Origin: an uncultured bacterium
GTDB taxonomy: Bacteria > Bacillota > Clostridia > Oscillospirales > Acutalibacteraceae
Assembly (NCBI GenBank): GCA_934875675.1
Contig: CAKXIK010000002.1
Span: 10,543 to 74,542 of the forward strand
Length of the DNA stretch: 64,000 nucleotides
Reading direction: 5' to 3'
The translations under genes were made by a program, and so were the position numbers. Positions 32,381-41,411 of the stretch are shown here, in pieces. Every line of letters begins with the position of its first letter. Within the stretch, counting starts at the first letter, position 1. The notes below the pieces were generated by a model. That model was not told where the DNA came from, ran no database searches, and worked only from the letters and a program-made list of their open reading frames with translations.

Positions 32381-33574
32381 TCATTCAGCAATTTGCTGCG
32401 TCGGTTTCTGCGCAAGCTTTCGGTTAAGCCATTCTGTCATAAACAACATGAACAGCGCAAAGAACGCAAGATAAGCCGGGAGCAACGAGGTGCTGACATG
32501 TTCCGCCAACAGCCCGAACAAGGGCGGCATAAAGGTGCTGCCGAGGTAGGCAAACGCCATTTGTATGCCAATAATCGCCTGTGAATTTTGCGTACCAAAA
32601 TTGTAAGGCGTAGAATGAACAATAGAAGGATAAACCGGCGCACAACCAAGACCGATTACAACAAAGCCGGCCAATGCAGGAATTGTGTTTTTCAGCGGCA
32701 GCGCAACCATCCCAATCCCCAACAGAATAATGGCACCTCCGCAGCGAATCAGCCTTCGGTCGCCAACACGATCGGCAATAAATCCGCTCAGAAACCGCCC
32801 CGCCGTTATTCCAATGAAAAACAGGGAAGCAAATGCCGCTGCTGTTTCTGGCGGAACCCCGCGGCACTGCACCAAATAGCTACTCGCCCAAAGCATCGTT
32901 GTGGATTCCAATGCACAGTAGCCAAAAAACGCAATCAGCAGCAATAACACGCCGCGAATTTTGAAGCAGCGCACCAGCCCCACCCGCTCGGCCTTTGTTT
33001 TTTCCTCACTGCCGTGTTCCGAGTACTGCAGTTTTTTCCAAAGCGGAAGACTTACAACCAATACCACGGTCAGCACCATCTGTAAAATGGAGACCACACG
33101 GTAACCCGCATTCCAACCCAATCCTCCCGTTAAGCATCCGCTCATAATATAGGGACTAATCAGTGTGCCGACACCCCAAAAGCAATGCAGCCAGCTCATA
33201 TGTCGGGAAGAATAATGCAGCGCCACATAATTATTGAGTGCTGCATCTACTCCCCCTGCGCCAAATCCATAGGGAATGGCCCACAAACAAAGAGCAAAGA
33301 ACGAATGACTGGCAGAAAATCCAAATAGTGCGGCTGCTGTGAGAAGTACGCTTCCGGCTGTTACCACGCCTGTACCAAGCTTGTGGGTCAGTCGGTCGGA
33401 AAGCAGGCTTGAAATAATTGTGAATACCGAGATAATCATCGTGACTATCCCGACATAAGATACTGGCACACTCAGTTCCGTCTGCATTACTGGCCACGCA
33501 GAGCCCAGCAGAGAATCCGGCAAGCCAAGGCTGATAAACGCAAGATAAATAATTGCAAGCAAAAGTGAAACCAT
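32381..33574 (-). CDS. Major facilitator superfamily transporter
   Basis: 397-residue, 12-helix MFS permease. The N-terminus LGLPDSLLGSAWPVM and the ALNNYVALHYSSRHMSWLHCFWGVG segment are typical of the FucP/YfkF-like sugar branch; LFFIGITAGRFLSGFIADRVGDRR is the loop motif between helices 8 and 9 (pseudo-repeat of motif A). Substrate unknown. The ribosome site before ATG 33574 is weak (GGTG). Convergent with spoVAF across a shared terminator. Confidence 0.85.
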   Translation of the reverse strand: MVSLLLAIIYLAFISLGLPDSLLGSAWPVMQTELSVPVSYVGIVTMIISVFTIISSLLSDRLTHKLGTGVVTAGSVLLTAAALFGFSASHSFFALCLWAIPYGFGAGGVDAALNNYVALHYSSRHMSWLHCFWGVGTLISPYIMSGCLTGGLGWNAGYRVVSILQMVLTVVLVVSLPLWKKLQYSEHGSEEKTKAERVGLVRCFKIRGVLLLLIAFFGYCALESTTMLWASSYLVQCRGVPPETAAAFASLFFIGITAGRFLSGFIADRVGDRRLIRCGGAIILLGIGMVALPLKNTIPALAGFVVIGLGCAPVYPSIVHSTPYNFGTQNSQAIIGIQMAFAYLGSTFMPPLFGLLAEHVSTSLLPAYLAFFALFMLFMTEWLNRKLAQKPTQQIAE

Positions 33575-33602
33575 TATTCATACACCATTCATGTTAATTT
33601 TG

Positions 33603-34892
33603 TCAGACCGTTTCTAACACCGCAGCAGGCTCCGATGTTTTTTGTTCCTCGTTCTGTCTCGCATTGGCAAGCATCAGCTTGATGCGGTTCTCCTGATTAA
33701 TCTGCGTTGCTCCCGCATCGTAATCAACCGCAACAATATTCACGCCGGGGTTTTTCTCTTTAATCTGCTTCATCATACCCTTGCCCACAATGTGATTCGG
33801 CAGGCATCCAAACGGCTGCGTGCAGACGATGTTTTTGATGCCGTCGTGCGAAAGCTCCAGCATTTCGGCAGTCAGCAGCCATCCCTCGCCCATTTTTGCG
33901 CCGATTCCCACATAGCCGCGGGTCAGATTGCGCGTAATCTCAAAGGGTGTCATCGCACGGAATTCACCCTGCTCTTCAATCAAATCAATAATATCCTGCT
34001 GCTTTTTGAGCAAAAAGCGGTAGGCAGCGGCAACCACCTTGGCTTTGACCGCGCCTGTGCCGTAAAGCTGATGATCGGCAATGCCGTTGTAAACACAGTA
34101 AAGGCAAAAATCGAGCAAGCCGGGCACCACCGGTTCGCAGCCCTCGGAAAGCAAAAACTGCTCCAGATTATTGTTGCCGAGCGGCGAGAATTTGACGAAG
34201 ATTTCGCCGACGATGCCAACCCGCAGTTTTTCCTCTCTGCGGCGCGGCAGCTGAGCAAAATCACGCAAAATCGCTTGGTAATTTTGCTTGACCCTGCGGT
34301 AGGAAATCATACCTCTCCCCTTCATTTGCTCCACCAGGCGAGCGGTCCACTCATCGGCAAGCTGCTGCGTGGAACCGGGCTGCACCTCGTAGGGACGGCA
34401 CTGGTTTTGCAGCATCATCAGCAAATCGCCGTAAAGCACCGCATAAACCATCCGGTCAAGCATGGAAAGGGATATTTTGAAGCCGGGGTTCTTTTCCAGA
34501 TTGTTGAAATTGAGCGAAACTACGGGAACATAGCCATACCCCGCCTTTTGAAGCGCCTTTCTCAGTAAAAAAATATAATTAGAGGCACGGCATCCGCCGC
34601 CGGTCTGCGTAATCATCAGCGCAATCTTGTGCGGGTCGTAGCCGCCTGTCTCGATGGCATGAATCATCTGACCGATTACGAGCAGTGCCGGATAGCAGGT
34701 GTCGTTATGTACATAGCGCAAACCGCAGTCGATCACCGGCTGACCGGAGTTTTCCAGCAACACGGCATGAAGCCCATAGGAACGAAAAATTCCCACCAGC
34801 ATCTTAAAATGCGTCGGCAGCATCGTCGGCACCAGAACGGTATATTCTTTTTTCATTTCCTCTGTGAAAATGATGCGGGGTTCTTCATTCAT
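33603..34892 (-). CDS. 2-hydroxyacyl-CoA dehydratase-related protein (COG3581 type)
   Basis: 429 residues, related to the D component of 2-hydroxyglutaryl-CoA dehydratase. It has conserved Cys-containing stretches VHNDTCYPALLVIGQMIHA, ITQTGGGCRASNYIFLLRKAL and VCTQPFGCLPNHIVGKGM that can hold an Fe-S cluster. In many Clostridia this is the C-terminal part of a ~1400-residue fusion with the activase; here it is a separate gene overlapping the activase gene by 8 bp. ATG 34892 with GGAGGAAT upstream. Physiological substrate of this family is unknown; it is not the classical HgdB. Confidence 0.85.
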   Translation of the reverse strand: MNEEPRIIFTEEMKKEYTVLVPTMLPTHFKMLVGIFRSYGLHAVLLENSGQPVIDCGLRYVHNDTCYPALLVIGQMIHAIETGGYDPHKIALMITQTGGGCRASNYIFLLRKALQKAGYGYVPVVSLNFNNLEKNPGFKISLSMLDRMVYAVLYGDLLMMLQNQCRPYEVQPGSTQQLADEWTARLVEQMKGRGMISYRRVKQNYQAILRDFAQLPRRREEKLRVGIVGEIFVKFSPLGNNNLEQFLLSEGCEPVVPGLLDFCLYCVYNGIADHQLYGTGAVKAKVVAAAYRFLLKKQQDIIDLIEEQGEFRAMTPFEITRNLTRGYVGIGAKMGEGWLLTAEMLELSHDGIKNIVCTQPFGCLPNHIVGKGMMKQIKEKNPGVNIVAVDYDAGATQINQENRIKLMLANARQNEEQKTSEPAAVLETV

Positions 34893-37821
34893 TGGGATTC
34901 CTCCGTTCCTCGAGCGCTTCCAACAGGCTGCGGACACGGATTTTTACCGCGCCGAGATTCGTGATTTCATCAATTTTAATCTGCGTATAGAGCCGATTGT
35001 GCTTTTCCAGAATGGAGCGCACTTCATCGGTTGTAATCGCATCCACGCCGCAGCCGAACGAAACCAGCTGCACCAGCTCGCAGTTTTCGTGCTGTGCAAC
35101 AAACTCTGCCGCGCGATACAGCCGCGAATGATACGTCCATTGATTGAGCACGCCGACCTTCGGCGTGTGTGCCAGAGAGCTGACGCTGTCCTCGGTGACC
35201 ACAACAAGCCCCAGGGAGGAAATCAGCTTATCAATGCCGTGATTAATTTCCGGGTCAATGTGATACGGTCTGCCCGCCAGCACAATCACCCGCTTGTGAT
35301 TACGTGCGGCGTAATCAAGTGCTTCCCTGCCCCGCTGCACAATCTCCTGCTGCCATTCCTGATAGGCTTCGTACCCTGCGCGCACCGCCCCATGCACCTG
35401 CTTTTGCGTAAAACCGCCGAACTCGTTTTGCAGCATCGAAAACAGCTCTTTGGTCAGCTGCCTTTCGTTGTTGATATTCAGATAGGGATAGAGAAAGTGT
35501 GCCTGCTGCAAGTTCTCATCATTTGCGCGCAGCAGCTCGGAATAATATGCCACAACGGGGCAGTTATAGTGATTATCGCTTTCCTTTTCATCAAAGTTAT
35601 ACGTCAGGCACGGATAAAAAATTGCATCCACCTGCTGTTCGAGCAGCGTTTGAATGTGACCGTGCATCAGCTTTGCCGGGTAACACACCGTATCGGACGG
35701 GATGGTGTACTGCCCCTTTGTATAAAGCTTGCGCGAGGAATCGCCTGAAAGCACAACCGAAAAGCCAAGCTCCGTAAAAATTTTATGCCAGAACGGTGCC
35801 ATCTCAATCATGCCGAGTGCCTGCGGCAAGCCGATTGTTCCGCGCGAACCGGGAACAGGCTTGAGCGCATTGAGCCGCTTTTGCTTAAATTCGTAAAGAT
35901 TCGGCAGCGTGCTTGCTTTGGCTTGCCCTGCGCCTTTTTCGCACTTGTTGCCGGAAATCAGCCGCTCATTGCCGCGGAATGTATTGACCGTCAGCGGACA
36001 GTGGTTGGTACAACCCTTGCAGGTGACCGCCTTTGCCGTGTGGGTAAACTGTTCCAGTTCCCCGAGCGAAAGCATTGCAGATTGCTCCGTCGGAATCGTC
36101 GCGGCGTAAAGTGCTGCGCCGAATGCACCCATCAGCCCGGCAATCGTCGGTCGGACAACGTTCCTGCCGATTTCGCGCTCAAAGCTGCGCAAAACGGCAT
36201 CGTTCAGGAACGTTCCGCCCTGCACTACAATCTGCTTGCCCAGCTCATCTGCCGAGGTTGCCCGGATGACCTTATACAGTGCATTGCGCACCACGCTCAT
36301 GGAAAGCCCTGCCGAAATGTCGCTGACATCGGCGCCGTCCTTTTGCGCCTGCTTTACCGAGGAATTCATAAACACCGTGCAGCGTGACCCAAGATCCACC
36401 GGGCGCTTTGCGAACAGCCCCAGCTTTGCAAATTCCTCCGCGGTATAACCCAATGCCTTTGCAAAGGTTTCCAAAAACGAGCCGCAACCCGAGGAACACG
36501 CTTCGTTGAGCATAATACTGTCAATCGATTCGTTGCGCACACGGAAGCATTTAATATCCTGCCCGCCGATATCGAGAATAAATTCCACTTCAGGATTGAA
36601 ATGGCGTGCAGCGCGAAAGTGCGCCATGGTTTCCACCAGACCGCCGTCCAGATGAAACGCGGCGCGGATCAGCTCTTCACCATAGCCCGTGACAGCGGCG
36701 GAGCGGATACAGATTCGGCTGCCGCAAAGCCTGCGAATGCGGATGAGCTGCTCAAGCACAATCTCCACCGGCTCGCCGTGATTGGAGCTGTAAAAGCTGT
36801 CGAGCAACTTTCCGTCCGCGCTGATCAGGCACAGCTTGGTGGTCGTGCTGCCGCAGTCGATGCCGAGGTAGGCAGCGCCGCAATAAGTATTTGGGTCGGC
36901 AGTGGGTACCGAGGCTTTGGCATGGCGTGCACAAAATTCCTCATACTCTGCCGGACTGCGAAAGAGCGGCGCAACGGTGCGCGAAGCAGGTTTTTCCTTC
37001 AAAGCGCGGCGCAGCCCGGCAAGCAGCTCTTCATACGTCATGCTCTTCTGCGCTTTTTCTGCATAAATTGCCGCACCCAGCGCAACGGCAAACCGCCCGT
37101 ATTCGGGGAACCGCGCGTGCTCCTCATCCAGCCCGAGTGTTTGAGCAAAACGGCGGCGCAGTCCCTTGCAATAAAAGAGCGGTCCGCCCAGAAACATCAC
37201 GTTGCCTTCAATTCTGCGCCCCTGCGCAAGCCCTGTAATCGTTTGATTCACCACTGCTTGATAGATGCTCGCGGCAATATCCTCCTTGCGCGCGCCCTGG
37301 TTGAGCAGCGGCTGCAAATCCGATTTGGCAAACACGCCGCAGCGCGACGCAATCGGGTAAATGCGCTCGCTGTTCAGGCTCAGTTCATCCAGCTCGCCGG
37401 GGGTAACGCTCAAAAGGGTTGCCATCTGGTCGATAAATGCACCGGTTCCGCCTGCACAGCTGCCGTTCATCCGTTCGTCCATGCCGCCGCGGAAAAAGAT
37501 GATTTTTGCGTCCTCTCCGCCCAGCTCCACCACCACATCGGTATCGGGCGCGAAACGCCGAACCGCTTCACCGGTGGCAAACACCTCCTGCACAAACGGA
37601 ATTCCTGCAGCGCGGGCTTCTCCCAGCCCTGCCGAACCGGAAATTGCCGGCAAAATCGTTTCTCCCTGCAAAAACTCCGCCGCATCCTGCACCAATTCCA
37701 GCGTTTTCTGGCGCACCTGCGAAAAGTGGCGCTCATATCGCTCATATTTGACTTCTCCGTTCTTCACCACAACAATTTTCGCCGTGGTGGAACCGACATC
37801 TATTCCAAGAGTGACCGCCAT
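34885..37821 (-). CDS. Acyl-CoA dehydratase activase-related protein, double ASKHA domain
   Basis: 978 residues. Two BadF/BcrA-type ATPase domains in tandem: the first starts LGIDVGSTTAKIVVVK and has NGSCAGGTGAFIDQMA; the second starts LGIDCGSTTTKLCLIS (about residue 320) and has NEACSSGCGSFLETFAKALG. Each has the Cys that, in HgdC, ligands a [4Fe-4S] cluster between subunits. Then come a Cys motif KGCTNHCPLTVNTF and a DUF2229 domain (from about 660). ATP-driven low-potential electron delivery to the partner dehydratase is inferred. ATG 37821 has AAAGGGA 13 nt upstream. Confidence 0.88.
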   Translation of the reverse strand: MAVTLGIDVGSTTAKIVVVKNGEVKYERYERHFSQVRQKTLELVQDAAEFLQGETILPAISGSAGLGEARAAGIPFVQEVFATGEAVRRFAPDTDVVVELGGEDAKIIFFRGGMDERMNGSCAGGTGAFIDQMATLLSVTPGELDELSLNSERIYPIASRCGVFAKSDLQPLLNQGARKEDIAASIYQAVVNQTITGLAQGRRIEGNVMFLGGPLFYCKGLRRRFAQTLGLDEEHARFPEYGRFAVALGAAIYAEKAQKSMTYEELLAGLRRALKEKPASRTVAPLFRSPAEYEEFCARHAKASVPTADPNTYCGAAYLGIDCGSTTTKLCLISADGKLLDSFYSSNHGEPVEIVLEQLIRIRRLCGSRICIRSAAVTGYGEELIRAAFHLDGGLVETMAHFRAARHFNPEVEFILDIGGQDIKCFRVRNESIDSIMLNEACSSGCGSFLETFAKALGYTAEEFAKLGLFAKRPVDLGSRCTVFMNSSVKQAQKDGADVSDISAGLSMSVVRNALYKVIRATSADELGKQIVVQGGTFLNDAVLRSFEREIGRNVVRPTIAGLMGAFGAALYAATIPTEQSAMLSLGELEQFTHTAKAVTCKGCTNHCPLTVNTFRGNERLISGNKCEKGAGQAKASTLPNLYEFKQKRLNALKPVPGSRGTIGLPQALGMIEMAPFWHKIFTELGFSVVLSGDSSRKLYTKGQYTIPSDTVCYPAKLMHGHIQTLLEQQVDAIFYPCLTYNFDEKESDNHYNCPVVAYYSELLRANDENLQQAHFLYPYLNINNERQLTKELFSMLQNEFGGFTQKQVHGAVRAGYEAYQEWQQEIVQRGREALDYAARNHKRVIVLAGRPYHIDPEINHGIDKLISSLGLVVVTEDSVSSLAHTPKVGVLNQWTYHSRLYRAAEFVAQHENCELVQLVSFGCGVDAITTDEVRSILEKHNRLYTQIKIDEITNLGAVKIRVRSLLEALEERRNPNE

Positions 37822-37847
37822 TCTCAAGACCGTCCCTTTCATTTTCG

Positions 37848-37972
37848 TACTAATTTGGAATTCCACTAATTTTTTGAATCAAAAACGGTATTGATAATAA
37901 GGAAAAAAGATTGGATATATCCGATTTTTCCAAAGATTTTTATCTGCCGTTTGAAGAGAAATTAGTATGGTA
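37848..37972. repeat. Inverted-repeat element, copy B
   Basis: About 125 bp: left end TACTAATTTGGAATTCC, then AAAACGGTATTGATAATAAGG, then TTTTTCCAAAGATTTTTATC and right end GCCGTTTGAAGAGAAATTAG. From the ACGGTAT position rightward it aligns with copy C with about 80 percent identity. It lies just upstream of the activase gene, where it could affect its promoter. Confidence 0.7.
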
Positions 37973-38061
37973 TCAAACACTGCTGAAATTAATTTTACAT
38001 GTTATTGTAACACATTCGTTTCTTTTGTTTCAATTGCCAAATTGTGAATAAAAAAACGAAA

Positions 38062-38099
38062 CCAGCGAGCAATTCTCGCCCCGAAAGGCAGCTCGCTGG
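38062..38099 (-). terminator. Terminator downstream of metH
   Basis: CCAGCGAGC (38062-38070) / GCTCGCTGG (38091-38099); on the minus strand followed by TTTCGTTTTTTTATT. Confidence 0.8.
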
Positions 38100-38106
38100 T
38101 AACACG

Positions 38107-38213
38107 TTATACTAATTCCGAATTAGAAACGGTATAAAAATTGAGGAAAAAGCTTGGGTATATGCGGTTTTTCCGAAGATTTTTAGCTACCGTTTCAAGA
38201 GAAATTAGTATTA
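38107..38213. repeat. Inverted-repeat element, copy C (best preserved)
   Basis: About 105 bp with imperfect terminal inverted repeats: left ATACTAATTCCGAATTAG-AAACGGTA, right TACCGTTTCAAGAGAAATTAGTAT. Interior TATAAAAATTGAGGAAAAAGC and TTTTTCCGAAGATTTTTAGC. Its right edge supplies the TTA (38211-38213) that is the metH stop codon. No ORF inside, so at most a non-autonomous element. Confidence 0.7.
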
Positions 38214-40601
38214 GGAACGGCTTGCAAAAAATTCCTGCGCAATCGCCACTGAACAGCGGGCATCCTGCGCGTAATAATCCGCACCGATTTTTTCGGCGTA
38301 ATCCCCGGTGAGCACTGCACCACCCACCATCACACAGCAATCCGGAATTTCGCGCTTGAGCAGTGCAATGGTTTCCTCCATGCTTTTGAGGGTTGTCGTC
38401 ATGAGTGCGCTCAAACCGATTAAGCGGACGTTTTGTTCCTTTGCGGTGGTAAGCACCGTTTCCGGTGGAACATCGCGCCCAAGGTCGATCACGCGGAAGC
38501 CGTAATTTTCGAGCAGGGTTTTGACTATATTTTTGCCGATATCGTGAATGTCGCCCTTAACCGTGGCGACGATAATTTTGCCCTTATCCTCTCCGGCAGC
38601 TCCGCTCGCGGCAATCGCATCCTTAATGCAGGAGAACGCCTCCTGCGATGCCTGTGCCGCCTGCAAAAGCTGCGGAAGAAACAGCGCGCCGATTTCAAAT
38701 TTTTTGCCGACATCATCAAGTGCCGGAATCAGGATACCGTCCACAATCTGCATCGGCTCTCTGGTGCGGAGCAGTTCCTTTGTCAGCTCCCGCGCATCAT
38801 GCCGGATTCCCTTGCGCACGGCATTTCCCAGTGCCACAGCGGGGTCTGCTGCAACAGACTGCACCTGCTTTGGCGCGGCAGCTTCCCCCTCGGGCTGCGA
38901 ATATTGCTCAACATATTTCACCGCACCCTTATCGCAATTTGCCAGCACATGGAACGCCGCAACCGTATCGGTCATTGCTGCAATATTGGGGTTGATAATC
39001 GGCAGGTTCAGCCCGGCATCCATTGCCAGCAGCAAAAAGGAGCGGTTGATCAGCTCGCGGTTGGGCAATCCGAACGAAATATTGGAAACACCCAGCACCG
39101 TTTTCAGCCCGAGCTTTTCCCGCACCATGCGAACTGCCCGGAGCGTTTCATAAACCTCCGCCTGCTGCACCGAAGCCGTCAGCGTCAGGCAGTCAATATA
39201 GACATCCTCCCGCCGGATTCCATAGGAAAGCGCAGCATTGAGGATCTTTTCTGCAACGGCAAACCGCTGCTCTGCTTTGAGGGGAATTCCGCTTTCATCA
39301 ATCGTCAGCCCCACAACGGCTGCACCATATTTTTTGACGAGCGGCAGAACCGTGTGCAGCGATTTTTCCACGCCGTTGACCGAATTGACCATTGGCTTGC
39401 CGTTATAGACACGCAGACCGGCTTCCAACGCATTTGCATCGCTGGAATCGAGCTGCAGCGGAAGCTCCAGCACCGACTGCAGCCTGCGCACGGTCTCCTG
39501 CATCATCTTCGGCTCATCGATTTCCGGCAGACCGACGTTCACATCCAGAATCTCTGCTCCTGCATCCGCCTGTGTAATTCCCTGTGCAAGAATATAGTCC
39601 ATATCCTGCTCCACCAACGCCTGCTTGAAACGCTTTTTGCCGGTGGGATTGATGCGCTCGCCGATAATGTGCACACCGTCAATCACTACGGTTTTCGTCG
39701 GGGTGCAAAGTGCGGCGCATGGGGTATAATTGCGCTGCGCCGGTTTTTTGCCTGCCACGGCATTGCGCAGTGCACAAAGGTACTCCGGCGTTGTCCCGCA
39801 GCAGCCACCCAGCACTGAAACACCGAGCGACAAAAATTTTTCCATCGAAGCCGCAAAATGCGCTTCATCAATATCGTATTCATTCGTCACCGGGTCGGGC
39901 AGACCGGCATTTGCCTTGACGATCATCGGCAGGCTTGTCCAGCGGGAAAGCTCCTCCGCCATCGGAAAAAGCTCGTCCGGCCCGAGCGAACAGTTGAAGC
40001 CGATTGCCTCCGCGCCAAGTCCCTCGCAGACGAGTGCCATTGCGGGAACGGAGCAGCCGGTAAAGGTGCGCCGGTTTTCTTCAAACGTCATGGTAACAAA
40101 AACAGGCAGCTTTGTGTTTTCCTTTGCCGCAAGCAGTGCCGCCTTCACTTCGTAAAGATCGGTCATGGTTTCAATCACAATCAAATCTGCTCCGGCGTTT
40201 TCCCCGGCAATCATCTCCTGCGCAAACAGGGAATAGGCATCCTCAAACCGCAGGCTGCCCGCCGGCTCCAGCAGCTCGCCCAAGGGTCCCACATCCAGCG
40301 CAACGAGGACAGCCTCGCCGGTTGCAGCCTTGGCGGCATGGATTCCCGCCGTGATGACCTGTTCCACCGTTGCGCCCGTTCCCTGCAGCTTTCGGTCATT
40401 CGCGCCAAAGGTGTTGGCATAAACAATCTGCGCACCCTGCTGCACATACGCCCGGTGAATTGCCGTAATCTGCGCCGGGTGCGAAAGGTTCAAAAGCTCG
40501 GGGCGTTCTCCCGCAGGCAGCCCGCTTTTTTGCAGCATCGTTCCCATCGCGCCGTCGAGCAGCACCACGCCGCCTTGCAGCAGCTCTTTGATATTTTTCA
40601 T
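38211..40601 (-). CDS. metH: Cobalamin-dependent methionine synthase, lacking the reactivation domain
   Basis: 796 residues. Domains: homocysteine methyltransferase (1-290, zinc Cys in GFNCSLGP and LGGCCGTTPEY), pterin-binding (about 315-560, IIGERINPTGKKRFK and LDVNVGLPE), B12 cap (580-665) and B12 domain (670-796, GDIHDIGKNIVKTLLENYGF with the cobalt-ligating His). The AdoMet-binding reactivation domain of E. coli MetH is absent and is encoded by the next gene upstream. Transfers the methyl group of 5-methyl-THF to homocysteine. Stop codon falls in repeat copy C. Confidence 0.95.
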   Translation of the reverse strand: MKNIKELLQGGVVLLDGAMGTMLQKSGLPAGERPELLNLSHPAQITAIHRAYVQQGAQIVYANTFGANDRKLQGTGATVEQVITAGIHAAKAATGEAVLVALDVGPLGELLEPAGSLRFEDAYSLFAQEMIAGENAGADLIVIETMTDLYEVKAALLAAKENTKLPVFVTMTFEENRRTFTGCSVPAMALVCEGLGAEAIGFNCSLGPDELFPMAEELSRWTSLPMIVKANAGLPDPVTNEYDIDEAHFAASMEKFLSLGVSVLGGCCGTTPEYLCALRNAVAGKKPAQRNYTPCAALCTPTKTVVIDGVHIIGERINPTGKKRFKQALVEQDMDYILAQGITQADAGAEILDVNVGLPEIDEPKMMQETVRRLQSVLELPLQLDSSDANALEAGLRVYNGKPMVNSVNGVEKSLHTVLPLVKKYGAAVVGLTIDESGIPLKAEQRFAVAEKILNAALSYGIRREDVYIDCLTLTASVQQAEVYETLRAVRMVREKLGLKTVLGVSNISFGLPNRELINRSFLLLAMDAGLNLPIINPNIAAMTDTVAAFHVLANCDKGAVKYVEQYSQPEGEAAAPKQVQSVAADPAVALGNAVRKGIRHDARELTKELLRTREPMQIVDGILIPALDDVGKKFEIGALFLPQLLQAAQASQEAFSCIKDAIAASGAAGEDKGKIIVATVKGDIHDIGKNIVKTLLENYGFRVIDLGRDVPPETVLTTAKEQNVRLIGLSALMTTTLKSMEETIALLKREIPDCCVMVGGAVLTGDYAEKIGADYYAQDARCSVAIAQEFFASRS

Positions 40602-40679
40602 GGTATCACAACCTTGTCCTGAAAATTATTGTCACACGGTTCCGATGCGGCCCCGCACCGGAGAACATACACCGAACCG

Positions 40680-41372
40680 TTATTCTTCCTCAGATTCTGC
40701 AAAACAGGTCGTTCCTCTGCGGCGAAATTCACATTTTCCGCGCAGCGCACACGTTTTGCAGCCCGCCAATGCGCCCGAAACCGGGTGATTGGCAATGCCC
40801 ATCACCGCAGTGACCGATTTGCGCGGAATCAGCAGGTTTTCTGCGGAAGCGGAAAGCCCGATTCGCTTCCCCGCTTCCAGCACGGCAAGAAAATCCCGCT
40901 GCACCATGAGGGGAACATCGCCGTAGCCGGGTGAAAACCGTGCGGTCAAAAATTCGCCGCGTAAAACGGCCTCTGCACGCAGCTCCCCCTCGGCAGCGCT
41001 GCACACCGATTCCACCATCGCACTCGCACAGCAATCCAGCACCACCGCCCGCGCCATATCGGTAATCTGCGCGGTGCGGATACAACGATCCACTCCTTCG
41101 CCCAGAGTTGCCGCAAACAGCACCGCACCATGGCAGCCCCGGAGATGGCGACACAGATCGCTGCCGGGGATCTGCAGCCCTGTTCCCGCAAACGAAACCG
41201 CGTCCGGATGCACCTGCGCAACGGAAAATATGCGATAAACGGTGCGCGGCTTTGCGGCATGCTGAATCTCCGCCATGCAGCGGTCAATCAGCGCGTGGGT
41301 GCTTTCATCCTCTTCCTCACAATGGAGATACCGCAGCACCTCTGCACGGTCAATTTCATAATAATCGCTCAT
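40680..41372 (-). CDS. Stand-alone methionine synthase reactivation-domain protein
   Basis: 230 residues, homologous to the C-terminal AdoMet-binding activation domain of MetH: TARFSPGYGDVPLMVQRDF corresponds to the RxxPGYxxxP AdoMet loop, followed by LLIPRKSVTAVMGI. It would reductively methylate inactive cob(II)alamin on the shortened MetH. The C-terminus has four Cys in a compact pattern (GCKTCALRGKC, then TTC), possibly a metal or Fe-S site that delivers the electron (inference). ATG 41372 follows AAAGGAAG. Between metF and metH, 39 and 78 bp from them. Confidence 0.88.
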   Translation of the reverse strand: MSDYYEIDRAEVLRYLHCEEEDESTHALIDRCMAEIQHAAKPRTVYRIFSVAQVHPDAVSFAGTGLQIPGSDLCRHLRGCHGAVLFAATLGEGVDRCIRTAQITDMARAVVLDCCASAMVESVCSAAEGELRAEAVLRGEFLTARFSPGYGDVPLMVQRDFLAVLEAGKRIGLSASAENLLIPRKSVTAVMGIANHPVSGALAGCKTCALRGKCEFRRRGTTCFAESEEE

Positions 41373-41411
41373 GAGCTTCCTTTCTGCCAATCCGCAAAGG
41401 TTTTGCGCAGC

